From Anaerolineaceae bacterium (GTDB lineage: Bacteria; Chloroflexota; Anaerolineae; Anaerolineales; Anaerolineaceae): a stretch of 24,910 nucleotides of DNA. Shown here piece by piece: positions 8,719 to 15,484 of the stretch (within the stretch, counting starts at the first letter, position 1; every line of letters starts with the position of its first letter). The translations under genes were made by a program, and so were the position numbers. Below the pieces are notes generated by a model, which saw only the letters and a list, made by a program, of their open reading frames with translations, was not told where the DNA came from and made no database searches. The stretch spans positions 1-24,910 of the forward strand of contig DMDF01000027.1 of the NCBI GenBank assembly GCA_003446605.1. The letters are read 5' to 3'.

Positions 8719-9911
8719 ATATCCTGCTGGTTGCGGATGGGCGCAGTACCATTACCCATAGCTGGCTGGAGTGTATCGCGGCAGCGGATGAGCACATCGA
8801 CCTCATATCCACATTTCCTTGTGAAAAACCAGCACAGGTAGAACGCATGTTGATTCTGCCGGTGGCGTTCTCAGCCCTGGCTGGCGGGCAGGTGACACTG
8901 GGTGACCAGAAAAAGCAAAGCAAAAGATTTAAGAAAAAGCTATCTGGACTGCGTTCCTTGTTGTTGAATCTGCGTTATCGTTGGGGACCGGGCACACTGC
9001 CCTTCTTCCGCCAGCGCTATGTAGATTTTGTAGAACAGTGCCAGCCGGATGTGGTGCATGCGCTGCGCATTCCCTTTGAAGGCATGCTGGCATCCTATAC
9101 ACCAGCTCAATTTCCACTGGTTGTCTCCACTTGGGGTAATGATCTCACCTTACACGCATGCGGTTCACGTCGCATGGCTCGCTGGACCACAAAAGCACTA
9201 CAACGGGCGGATGGCTTGATGGCAGATGCCACCCGTGATCTAGAGTTGGCGCGCGATTTTGGTTATCGTGATGGGTTGCCGCGTTTGATGGTGCCGGGCA
9301 ACGGCGGTGTGAACCTGGATGTGTTCAGAGCAATGAGCGACCCGAAAGATCGGTCTTCAAAACCTACAACCTACCAGGTCATCAATCCACGCGGTTTTCG
9401 CCCCGGCAGTGTGCATCAGGATGTGTTTTTTCAGTCTATCCCGCTTATCCGGAAAGAAATTCCGGATATTCGATTCATCTGCACCGCCATGCAGGGGCAG
9501 CCGCAAGCTGAGCGTTTTGTACGGGACCTGGGCATCGCAGATAATGTTCTACTGCTGCCTTATCTCTCTCAATCTGAACTGTGGTCATTATATAAAGATT
9601 GCGATATATATATATCGCTTTCCAGTCACGATGGCACCCCCAATACTTTCTTGGAAGCCATTGCCTGCGGGTGTTTCCCTGTGGTGGGCGATATTGCGTC
9701 CCTACGCCAGTGGATCAGGGATGAACACAATGGGTTGCTGGTCAACCCGTTGGATGTGGAACAGGTCGCCAGTGCAATTGTCCGCGCACTTCGCGATGCT
9801 CCCATGCGCCAGACTGCGAAAATTACGAACTGGAACATACTGCTGGAAAAAGCCGACCGTAATAAAGTACACACGAGCGTGATGGTTTTTTATCGCCAGT
9901 TGATCGATTGA
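8715..9911 (+). CDS. GT4-family glycosyltransferase (second of two)
   Basis: A 398-residue GT-B glycosyltransferase, probably GT4. The acceptor half has the conserved segments PDVVHALRIPFEG and VSTWGNDLTLHA (~111-147). The donor half contains VINPRGFRPGSVHQDVF, DNVLLLPYLSQSELWSLYKDCDIYISLSSHDGTPNTFLEAIACGCFPVVGD (~277-326, E314 at the nucleotide-sugar site) and NGLLVNPLDVEQVASAI. It is not a close duplicate of the preceding enzyme, since the two share only family motifs, so they probably add different sugars or act in successive steps. It starts within the upstream stop (ATGA), ends the + strand operon, and lies only 16 bases from the convergent HAD gene. The acceptor is unknown. An 18-bp A/T-alternating palindrome lies inside the gene at 9601-9618. 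Confidence 0.85.
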   Translation: MNILLVADGRSTITHSWLECIAAADEHIDLISTFPCEKPAQVERMLILPVAFSALAGGQVTLGDQKKQSKRFKKKLSGLRSLLLNLRYRWGPGTLPFFRQRYVDFVEQCQPDVVHALRIPFEGMLASYTPAQFPLVVSTWGNDLTLHACGSRRMARWTTKALQRADGLMADATRDLELARDFGYRDGLPRLMVPGNGGVNLDVFRAMSDPKDRSSKPTTYQVINPRGFRPGSVHQDVFFQSIPLIRKEIPDIRFICTAMQGQPQAERFVRDLGIADNVLLLPYLSQSELWSLYKDCDIYISLSSHDGTPNTFLEAIACGCFPVVGDIASLRQWIRDEHNGLLVNPLDVEQVASAIVRALRDAPMRQTAKITNWNILLEKADRNKVHTSVMVFYRQLID

Positions 9912-9927
9912 TGTGTATTTATTCTTG

Positions 9928-10527
9928 CTATGAAAGCAAGTGATTGATCTCGTTGATCACCTGTTTCGTCTCTGTGAAGAGTACTCCGTGCATTCCCACT
10001 TTTTGTGCACCCTCGATATTTTCCAGGCGGTCATCCACAAAGATTGCTTCCTCTGCTTCAACATTTAGTCGTGATAGAGCTGTTTGATAGATTTTTTCAT
10101 CAGGTTTCAGTAACTTGACTTCGCACGAAATGACCATATCATCAAAAAGATGGGCGATTTCCAGATCTTCTTCAATCAAAGGGCGTAAACGATTTGAATA
10201 ATTGCTCAACAAACCGATTTTGATGCTCTCGGGAAGGGATTGGATATATTCGATGATGCGTAAATTTAATTTGAAAGCTTTTCGAAAAGACTCAGAAAAG
10301 AGGGGCAACATATCTTCACTGAGGTTTAGCTCCTTAAGAAGGGTGCGATAAAAATCCTCGTGAGAAATTTCGCCCAAGTCTACCAGGCGGTTCATATCCC
10401 CATCAAAAAAACTCTGTAGAATATCGTTCGGAATGCCCATTAATTCAGCATAATACTCATGTCCCAATCCGTATTTCGACATGAAGAGCACTCCACTGAA
10501 GTCCCACAGAATAGCTTTAATTTGCAT
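9928..10527 (-). CDS. HAD-superfamily hydrolase (subfamily IA-like, YihX-type)
   Basis: A 199-residue HAD hydrolase with an alpha-helical cap inserted after motif I. Motif I reads W-D9-F-S11-G-V: the nucleophile Asp is kept but the usual second Asp (general acid/base) is Ser. YihX-like members often have Gly there, so phosphatase activity is possible but not assured. Motif II is LLSNYS, motif III the Lys in VKLLKPDEKIY, and motif IV FVDDRLENIEGA. I chose the ATG at 10527 because motif I then sits eight residues in, as is usual; the longer frame would run 25 codons further into the upstream phosphatase gene. The chosen start overlaps that gene's end by 11 bases, so translational coupling is likely. 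The substrate is unknown. Confidence 0.85.
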   Translation of the reverse strand: MQIKAILWDFSGVLFMSKYGLGHEYYAELMGIPNDILQSFFDGDMNRLVDLGEISHEDFYRTLLKELNLSEDMLPLFSESFRKAFKLNLRIIEYIQSLPESIKIGLLSNYSNRLRPLIEEDLEIAHLFDDMVISCEVKLLKPDEKIYQTALSRLNVEAEEAIFVDDRLENIEGAQKVGMHGVLFTETKQVINEINHLLS

Positions 10528-11161
10528 ACGTACTAGCTTTTTCCAGGTGTGTAGTATTGTTGATGTCAGTGACCATGGCTTGTTGTGTTTCATCAACTTC
10601 AACTTGTGTGATACTGCATGTGTGAAAACGTTGTCTTTTTTTTCTCATCGAGGGATCTCTAAAAGGGATCTGTGATGTCAGCGCATTTAATGCGATTCCA
10701 TGCGAAACAACAGCAATATTGCCCTCGTTTTTCTCTGCGAGGATTTTTGTCCATGCCTCTGCGGTTCTTTCCTTCAAATGAGCCTGTTTTTCTCCCGATA
10801 CACCACGTGTAACGAACCAGATCGGGAGGACGATCAAAGATAAAAATAGGTATTTTTTATATTTCTTGGAAAGATCCCTTTTCCCTTCCATTTTACCCAG
10901 ATCCATTTCCTTTAATCCGTTAAGCTGGGTGAAAGTTGCGTCAGGGAATTTCTGTGCGAGAAAATTTGCGGTTTCCATCGCTCTGCCCTGCGGGCTGCAG
11001 TATATGTGGGTGATATTACACCCCGCTAGTGCAAGTGCGGTTTGCTGCGCTTCCCATTTTCCATGCTCACTGAGTGGGCTGTCAAGAGATCCATGCATAA
11101 TACCTTGCTCTATCCATTCTGTGGTGCCGTGGCGAATTAAAAAGATGGTGTGCGTTGTCAT
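10517..11161 (-). CDS. Histidine phosphatase family protein (phosphoglycerate mutase-like)
   Basis: A 214-residue member of the histidine phosphatase superfamily, branch 1. The phosphorylated His is H11 in LIRHGTTEW. Other active-site residues are R60 in CSPQGRAMETA, E85 in LKEMDLGKMEG and H154 in VVSHGIALNAL. Residues ~104-117 (YLFLSLIVLPIWFV), in the variable region after the EMDLG motif, are strongly hydrophobic, which is unusual for a soluble member; they may be a membrane-touching element or the inner face of a substrate cap. The family includes mutases and phosphatases of small molecules, and the sequence alone does not say which. It overlaps the downstream HAD gene by 11 bases, so two phosphotransfer enzymes are made together. 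Its promoter ends almost at the start codon. Confidence 0.87.
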   Translation of the reverse strand: MTTHTIFLIRHGTTEWIEQGIMHGSLDSPLSEHGKWEAQQTALALAGCNITHIYCSPQGRAMETANFLAQKFPDATFTQLNGLKEMDLGKMEGKRDLSKKYKKYLFLSLIVLPIWFVTRGVSGEKQAHLKERTAEAWTKILAEKNEGNIAVVSHGIALNALTSQIPFRDPSMRKKRQRFHTCSITQVEVDETQQAMVTDINNTTHLEKASTYAN

Positions 11162-11169
11162 AGCGTTCT

Positions 11170-11199
11170 ATTGTAATAGACTTTGAATCCGGTTTTCAA
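11170..11199 (-). promoter_or_regulatory. Sigma-70-type promoter of the phosphatase-HAD operon
   Basis: Read on the minus strand: TTGAAA (11199-11194), an 18-base spacer, then TACAAT (11175-11170). Both boxes match the consensus at five of six positions. Transcription would start near 11163, only about two bases before the ATG at 11161, and no ribosome binding site is seen, so the mRNA may be leaderless. Confidence 0.6.
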
Positions 11200-11274
11200 A
11201 TTATTTGTTAAATAATGATTAAATTTAATATTGACGAGCTGAATTCGAAAATTAAATTTGGACTTACAATAATA

Positions 11275-11305
11275 TTGAAAAAGCTCTGCAATAAATTAGG
11301 ATAAT
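11275..11305 (+). promoter_or_regulatory. Possible promoter of the 196-aa hypothetical gene
   Basis: TTGAAA (11275-11280) is followed by GATAAT (11300-11305) with a 19-base spacer, longer than ideal. It lies in a very A+T-rich stretch, where chance matches are common. Transcription would begin about 17 bases before the ATG at 11329. Confidence 0.35.
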
Positions 11306-11328
11306 CCAAGCAAAAACACAGGCAAAAG

Positions 11329-11919
11329 ATGGTCCAAGAAAGGTTTACACAAAAGATAGAAGCTGGCGCAATCTTTGTTTTTAACTATGATCTGGCGCTC
11401 AAAACGCACCATAATCCCCAACGGCATTTTTGTTTTTCGTTATTGAAAACAATTTGTCCCCAAAATGATGACTGCCCCCCTGATATTAAAGCAGCTTTTT
11501 ACGAACTGCGGGTTGGTCCGATAGATCAGATAAATTGGGAAGCTCTGAACTCTTTTATGCAACATGGAAATCACTTTACTAACCTGAGTATTGATGAGAG
11601 TGAAGAAGACTTTGTTACATGCAAGGATACAAATCAGTTAGTTTTCACCCCTTATATTGTGGCGATCTGGTCTGATGATAATTCTGTGTTTTCTTTTGTT
11701 CATCATGCTTTGGTACAGAACAATGTTGAAGGGTACACGGGCTGCACTTTCCTGGATATTCCTAAAACCATTGAAGAATTTCATAGTATGTGCCGTCAGA
11801 TTGATCTGGGTCTTGATGCACTTGTAAAAAATGGGGAATATCTTTATCCGGATGGAAGTGACCATCCTCTCAAACCCGAAGTGATGCTGGGGATGGGATT
11901 CATGCCCGTTCAACGCTAA
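11329..11919 (+). CDS. Hypothetical protein, 196 aa, not recognised
   Basis: I do not recognise a family. The predicted protein is soluble, mixed alpha/beta, with no signal peptide and no membrane segment. It has five Cys (in FCFSLLKTICPQ, DDCPPD, VTCKD, TGCTF, SMCRQ), several His, and aromatic-rich strands such as AIFVFNYDLAL and TPYIVAIWSDDNSVFSFVHHAL. The end PLKPEVMLGMGFMPVQR is compact. The gene is more A+T-rich than its neighbours and sits in an A+T-rich pocket between a minus-strand operon and pruA, with its own possible promoter upstream and a possible terminator hairpin downstream. This suggests an independent, perhaps acquired, single-gene unit. A long clean frame with an ATG start supports its being real. 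The ribosome binding site is weak (AGGC). Confidence 0.7.
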   Translation: MVQERFTQKIEAGAIFVFNYDLALKTHHNPQRHFCFSLLKTICPQNDDCPPDIKAAFYELRVGPIDQINWEALNSFMQHGNHFTNLSIDESEEDFVTCKDTNQLVFTPYIVAIWSDDNSVFSFVHHALVQNNVEGYTGCTFLDIPKTIEEFHSMCRQIDLGLDALVKNGEYLYPDGSDHPLKPEVMLGMGFMPVQR

Positions 11920-12062
11920 ACAACCCAATCACCAGCTCCAGCGAAAAGGTTTTAATATATCCAATACCGAAATAATCTCCCACCAAAAATGATAGATGAA
12001 ATATAGGATGCTTCTCCGGTTGCATTCTATTGTAGCTTTTTTCTGATCACGGAAGTTTGTCA

Positions 12063-12086
12063 CTTCATTAAAGAATGAAGGTTTTT
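12063..12086 (+). repeat. Perfect 7-bp inverted repeat next to the pruA -35 box (terminator or operator)
   Basis: CTTCATT (12063-12069) pairs with AATGAAG (12074-12080) across a four-base loop, followed by G and five T. It could terminate transcription of the gene ending at 11919. Because it ends 4 bases before the pruA -35 box, it could equally be a protein-binding palindrome controlling pruA. The sequence does not decide between the two. Confidence 0.55.
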
Positions 12087-12113
12087 GACTTGTTCTAAAC
12101 AGACGGCTATACT
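12085..12113 (+). promoter_or_regulatory. Promoter of pruA
   Basis: TTGACT (12085-12090), a 17-base spacer and TATACT (12108-12113) form a near-consensus sigma-70-type promoter. The predicted transcription start near 12120 falls at the ATG at 12118, which therefore cannot be the usual start codon; the ATG at 12145 remains. Confidence 0.8.
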
Positions 12114-12133
12114 TTAAATGAAAAAATTCCGTT

Positions 12134-12138
12134 GGAGG
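12134..12138 (+). promoter_or_regulatory. Ribosome binding site that fixes the pruA start
   Basis: GGAGG lies six bases before the ATG at 12145. The in-frame ATG at 12118 has no such site and coincides with the predicted transcription start, so the nine extra codons are rejected. Confidence 0.85.
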
Positions 12139-12144
12139 TTTTCT

Positions 12145-13722
12145 ATGGCTTTTAAATTGACTTATGCAACCATGTTCAATCCGCCTGAAGAAATGCACAC
12201 GCGCTATGATGAAGCACTGAAGCAGGTGCGAGCAAATTTAGGGAAAGAATATGGGATGATTATTGATGGGAAAGAATATATTACCGGTGAAAAATTTGAG
12301 GATTTCAATCCTGCGAATACGGATGAGGTTATAGCGGTATTTCAGAAGGGCACTGAAAAAGATGCTGCCATTGCCATCGAAGCTGCACAGAAAGCCTTCC
12401 CCGGCTGGGCGGCTACCCCTTGGCAGGAACGCGTACGGCTGATGCGCCGTGTGGCAGAATTGATCGATGAGCGTATCTACGAGATCTCTGCCATCGTTTC
12501 TCTGGAGGTTGGTAAGAATCGTATGGAAGCGCTGGGGGATGTGGCTGAAATGGCAGACCTGATCCGCTATGCCTGTGACCAGATGGAAGCCAATGATGGC
12601 TTTATCAAACAAATGGGCTCTGACCCGCTCAGTGGTTACAGCGCCACAAACTATTCTGTGCTGCGCCCATATGGTGTTTGGTTAGTGATTAGTCCCTTCA
12701 ACTTCCCGGCGGCGCTCACCGGTGGTCCCTCAGGAGCTGCACTGGTGACCGGTAATACTCTTGTCTTCAAACCCGCTACCGATACCACCTGGACCTCTCG
12801 CAAGCTGGCAGAGTGCATGCGCGATGCTGGGTTACCGGATGGGGTTTTTAATTTCGTTTCCGGTCCTGGGCACTCTATGGGGCAGGCTCTGATCGAGAAT
12901 CCGGCTGTCGCGGGCATCACCTTCACCGGTTCCTATGATGTAGGAATGGGCATCTATCGTGATTTCGCCAAAGGGGAATATGTACGCCCAACCATCCTGG
13001 AATTGGGTGGGAAGAACCCTGCCATCGTTTCGCGCAATGCCAATATCGAAGATGCAGCAGCTGGGATCGTGCGTTCCGCTTTCGGTCTGCAGGGTCAAAA
13101 ATGTTCTGCTTGCTCACGGGTTTATGTAGAAAAATCTGTTTACCAGCAACTGCTTGATCGCATGATCGAGATCACGAATAAGATTAGCATTGGTGATCCA
13201 ACCGGTCGTAACACTTTTCTGGGACCGGTTGTCAATCGGCGTTCCTATCAAGATTATCAAGATTTTCTGGATAAGATTTATCATTCCGGCGGACGTTTCC
13301 TGACTGGCGGAAAGGTGCTGACAGAGGGCGAATTTGCCAAAGGATTTTTCTGCGCACCCACCATTGTGGCTGACCTGCCTCTCAAGAACAGCATTTGGAA
13401 GACAGAGATGTTTGTTCCCATCACGACTATTGGGTATGTGGATTCTCTCGAAGAAGCTATGCAGTATGCCAATGATTCAACCTATGGCTTGACCGCTGGT
13501 TTTTATGGCTCACCGGAAGAGGTCCAGTGGTTCTTTGACAATATTCATGCAGGTGTGACCTATGCCAATCGCCCACAGGGTGCTACCACAGGTGCCTGGC
13601 CTGGCTTCCAACCTTTTGGTGGATGGAAGGGCTCAGGGTCTAGCGGAAAGAATTCTGGTGGTTTATACTATTTACAGCTGTATATGCACGAGCAGATTCA
13701 AACCTTGATTGAAAAAGCATAA
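12145..13722 (+). CDS. pruA: L-glutamate gamma-semialdehyde (1-pyrroline-5-carboxylate) dehydrogenase
   Basis: A 525-residue NAD(P)-dependent aldehyde dehydrogenase. The N-terminal segment (FKLTYATMFNPPEEMHTRYDEALKQV) before IIDGKEY is typical of the P5C dehydrogenase branch, which converts glutamate semialdehyde to glutamate in proline and arginine breakdown. The cofactor site is visible in SPFNFPAALTGGPSGAAL, VFKPATDTTWTS and ITFTGSYDVGM. The catalytic base is E286 in ELGGKNP and the nucleophile C320 in GQKCSACSR, a context usual for this branch; PFGGWKGSGSSGKNSGG near the end is also diagnostic. No proline dehydrogenase is visible, so it may act on P5C from arginine/ornithine or from a distant PutA-like enzyme. 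It has its own promoter and a downstream terminator. A different aldehyde as substrate cannot be excluded. Confidence 0.85.
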   Translation: MAFKLTYATMFNPPEEMHTRYDEALKQVRANLGKEYGMIIDGKEYITGEKFEDFNPANTDEVIAVFQKGTEKDAAIAIEAAQKAFPGWAATPWQERVRLMRRVAELIDERIYEISAIVSLEVGKNRMEALGDVAEMADLIRYACDQMEANDGFIKQMGSDPLSGYSATNYSVLRPYGVWLVISPFNFPAALTGGPSGAALVTGNTLVFKPATDTTWTSRKLAECMRDAGLPDGVFNFVSGPGHSMGQALIENPAVAGITFTGSYDVGMGIYRDFAKGEYVRPTILELGGKNPAIVSRNANIEDAAAGIVRSAFGLQGQKCSACSRVYVEKSVYQQLLDRMIEITNKISIGDPTGRNTFLGPVVNRRSYQDYQDFLDKIYHSGGRFLTGGKVLTEGEFAKGFFCAPTIVADLPLKNSIWKTEMFVPITTIGYVDSLEEAMQYANDSTYGLTAGFYGSPEEVQWFFDNIHAGVTYANRPQGATTGAWPGFQPFGGWKGSGSSGKNSGGLYYLQLYMHEQIQTLIEKA

Positions 13723-13738
13723 AGTTGCATACATCCAC

Positions 13739-13783
13739 GAAGCGGTTCTCATGCACCTGAGGAGATGGGAGCCGTTTCTTTTT
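13739..13783 (+). terminator. Terminator or attenuator between pruA and the CoA-transferase genes
   Basis: A 14-bp stem with three G-U pairs (13739-13752 with 13765-13778), a 12-base loop and TTTTT at 13779-13783. It lies between the pruA stop and the next start (13798). No separate promoter for the CoA-transferase genes is evident, so some read-through or attenuation is likely. The ATG at 13765 lies inside this stem and was rejected as a start. Confidence 0.75.
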
Positions 13784-13797
13784 ACAGGCGGTCTTTC

Positions 13798-14700
13798 ATG
13801 AGTAAATTGTGCAGTTTAAAAGAGGCGGTTGCCGAGTACGTCAGTGATGGGGATCTTGTTTATGCTGCGGGGTTCACTCATCTTATCCCATTTGCGGTGG
13901 GTCATGAGATCATTCGTCAGGGGCGGCGTGACCTGACCCTGGCACGTGCTACCCCTGACTTGATCTATGACCAAATGGTGGCAGCAGGCTGTGCACGCAA
14001 GATCATTTTTTCCTACCTTGGCAATCCTGGGGTGGGTTCTTTAAGAATTGTGCGATCAGCAATTGAAGCTGGGGAATTGGAATGGGAGGAATATTCCCAT
14101 TACAGTATGATCACGCGTCTCAGCGCGGGAGCATCTGGGTTGCCGTTTATGCCTATGAACCTCACCGCGGCACCTGATCTGGAAAAAGTGAATCCGAACT
14201 TTCGCCGTGTAACCGATCCCTTTACGGGAAAAGAGGTCATGGTTGTTCCTCCAATAAATCCGGATGTGGCAGTGGTGCACGTACAACGCGCGGATAAATT
14301 CGGCAATGCCCAGATCTGGGGTATATTGGGCGAGCAAAAAGAAGCCGCTTTTGCTGCTAAAAAAGTGATTCTCACTGCTGAGGAAATTGTGGAAGAGACG
14401 GTTATTCGCTCGGATCCCAACCGCACCCTCATTCCAGGTTTTATCGTGGATGCGGTTTGCCATGTTCCGTACTGCGCGCACCCATCGTATACACAGGGAT
14501 ATTACGATCGCGATAATACTTTTTACCTGCAGTGGGATGAGATCAGCAAGACCACCGAAGGTGTGCTGCAGTGGTTGCAGGAGTATGTTTATGACCTGCA
14601 GGACCATGCGCAGTATTGGCAAAAATTGGGGGAAGAAACGCACCAACGGTTGAAGGTCAAGGAGAAACTCAGTTCTCCCATTAATTATGGTGAATTCTGA
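13798..14700 (+). CDS. CoA-transferase subunit A (glutaconate CoA-transferase-like)
   Basis: The alpha subunit of a family I CoA-transferase, 300 residues, resembling GctA of glutaconate CoA-transferase. It moves CoA between carboxylic acids as a complex with the next gene product. The N-terminus SLKEAVAEYVSDGDLVYAAGF matches the start of the family domain; GNPGVGS, the segment LPFMPMNLTAA and DVAVVHVQRADKFGNAQIWG are typical of GctA-like proteins. The start at 13798 has AGGCGG six bases upstream; an ATG eleven codons earlier lies within the terminator stem. The subunit B gene follows after 16 bases. The substrate is unknown: glutaconate, 3-oxoacids or aromatic acids are all possible. Proximity to pruA suggests amino-acid-derived acids, but that is inference. 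Confidence 0.85.
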   Translation: MSKLCSLKEAVAEYVSDGDLVYAAGFTHLIPFAVGHEIIRQGRRDLTLARATPDLIYDQMVAAGCARKIIFSYLGNPGVGSLRIVRSAIEAGELEWEEYSHYSMITRLSAGASGLPFMPMNLTAAPDLEKVNPNFRRVTDPFTGKEVMVVPPINPDVAVVHVQRADKFGNAQIWGILGEQKEAAFAAKKVILTAEEIVEETVIRSDPNRTLIPGFIVDAVCHVPYCAHPSYTQGYYDRDNTFYLQWDEISKTTEGVLQWLQEYVYDLQDHAQYWQKLGEETHQRLKVKEKLSSPINYGEF

Positions 14701-14716
14701 TCAGCGGAAGGAAAGC

Positions 14717-15484
14717 ATGAGCAACCCTACTTATTCAAAAACTGAATTAATGATCGTCAATGCAGCCCGCCTGCTGCAGGATGGCGATCTGGTATTTGTG
14801 GGCGTGGGAGCACCCAACCTGGCATGCAATCTGGCTCGACGCACCCATGCGCCAAACCTGATGATGGTATATGAAGCTGGCGTGATCGGCGCCCAACCTG
14901 CCCGCCTTCCGCTTTCCATTGGAGACCCAACACTGGTCAGCGGCGCAACGGCGGTATGCAGCATGTATGAGGTATTCAGCCTGTATCTGCAGCGCGGCAA
15001 TGTGGATGTGGGTTTTTTGGGAGGGGCTCAGATCGATCGTTTCTGCAATATCAATGCCACCGTGATCGGAGATTACCAGCATCCCAAGGTACGCTTGCCC
15101 GGTTCCGGCGGCTCCATGGAAATTGCCGCTTGGGCAAACCGCTGTTACATCATGACACCCCACCACAAACGCCGCTTCCCTGAAAAAGTGGATTTTTGCA
15201 CCTCTGCCGGTTTTCTTTCGGGAAGGGCTGAACGGGAAAAAAGCGGTGTGCGTGGGAAAGGACCACAGGCAGTTGTGACGAACCTTGCAATCATGAAGCC
15301 GGATATAAATGGTGAACTGGAAGTGACAGCGCTTCACCCTGGTGTTGAATTGAATGAGGTTCAAGAGAACACTGGTTGGCAGATTAAGGTTTCCAGTCAG
15401 CTGGAACGGACATTACCACCTACTGAAGAAGAACTGCATATCCTGCACGTTGAGTTGGACCCCACCGGTATCTATGTAAACTGA
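14717..15484 (+). CDS. CoA-transferase subunit B (glutaconate CoA-transferase-like)
   Basis: The beta subunit, 255 residues, of the CoA-transferase encoded with the preceding gene. The family's catalytic Glu, which forms the covalent glutamyl-CoA intermediate, is present as E53 in MMVYEAGVIGAQP; this matches a true transferase rather than the IpdAB-type hydrolases, in which I recall this residue being moved. GGAQIDRFCNINAT and the glycine-rich LPGSGGSMEIAAWANR are conserved in GctB-like proteins. I chose the ATG at 14717, with GGAAGGAAA just upstream, over an ATG at 14687 that overlaps the end of subunit A. The stop codon directly abuts the last base of the convergent xdhC-like gene, with no gap. 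Confidence 0.85.
   Translation: MSNPTYSKTELMIVNAARLLQDGDLVFVGVGAPNLACNLARRTHAPNLMMVYEAGVIGAQPARLPLSIGDPTLVSGATAVCSMYEVFSLYLQRGNVDVGFLGGAQIDRFCNINATVIGDYQHPKVRLPGSGGSMEIAAWANRCYIMTPHHKRRFPEKVDFCTSAGFLSGRAEREKSGVRGKGPQAVVTNLAIMKPDINGELEVTALHPGVELNEVQENTGWQIKVSSQLERTLPPTEEELHILHVELDPTGIYVN

Noticed and set aside
7600..9911. The two glycosyltransferases as a recent tandem duplication
   Set aside because: They share only general GT4 motifs; their N-terminal halves and spacings differ throughout.
9924..9940. Inverted repeat CTTGCT-N5-AGCAAG between the second glycosyltransferase and the HAD gene, as a terminator
   Set aside because: The stem is only 6 bp, overlaps the HAD coding end, and has no T-run on either strand.
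11929..12198. Minus-strand open frame of 89 codons across the gap before pruA
   Set aside because: It crosses the pruA promoter and 5' end, has no ribosome binding site or motif, and is best explained as a chance frame in A+T-rich DNA.
14056..15364. Minus-strand open frames of 196 and 205 codons opposite the CoA-transferase genes
   Set aside because: They mirror well-supported genes, and their sequences carry no family motif.
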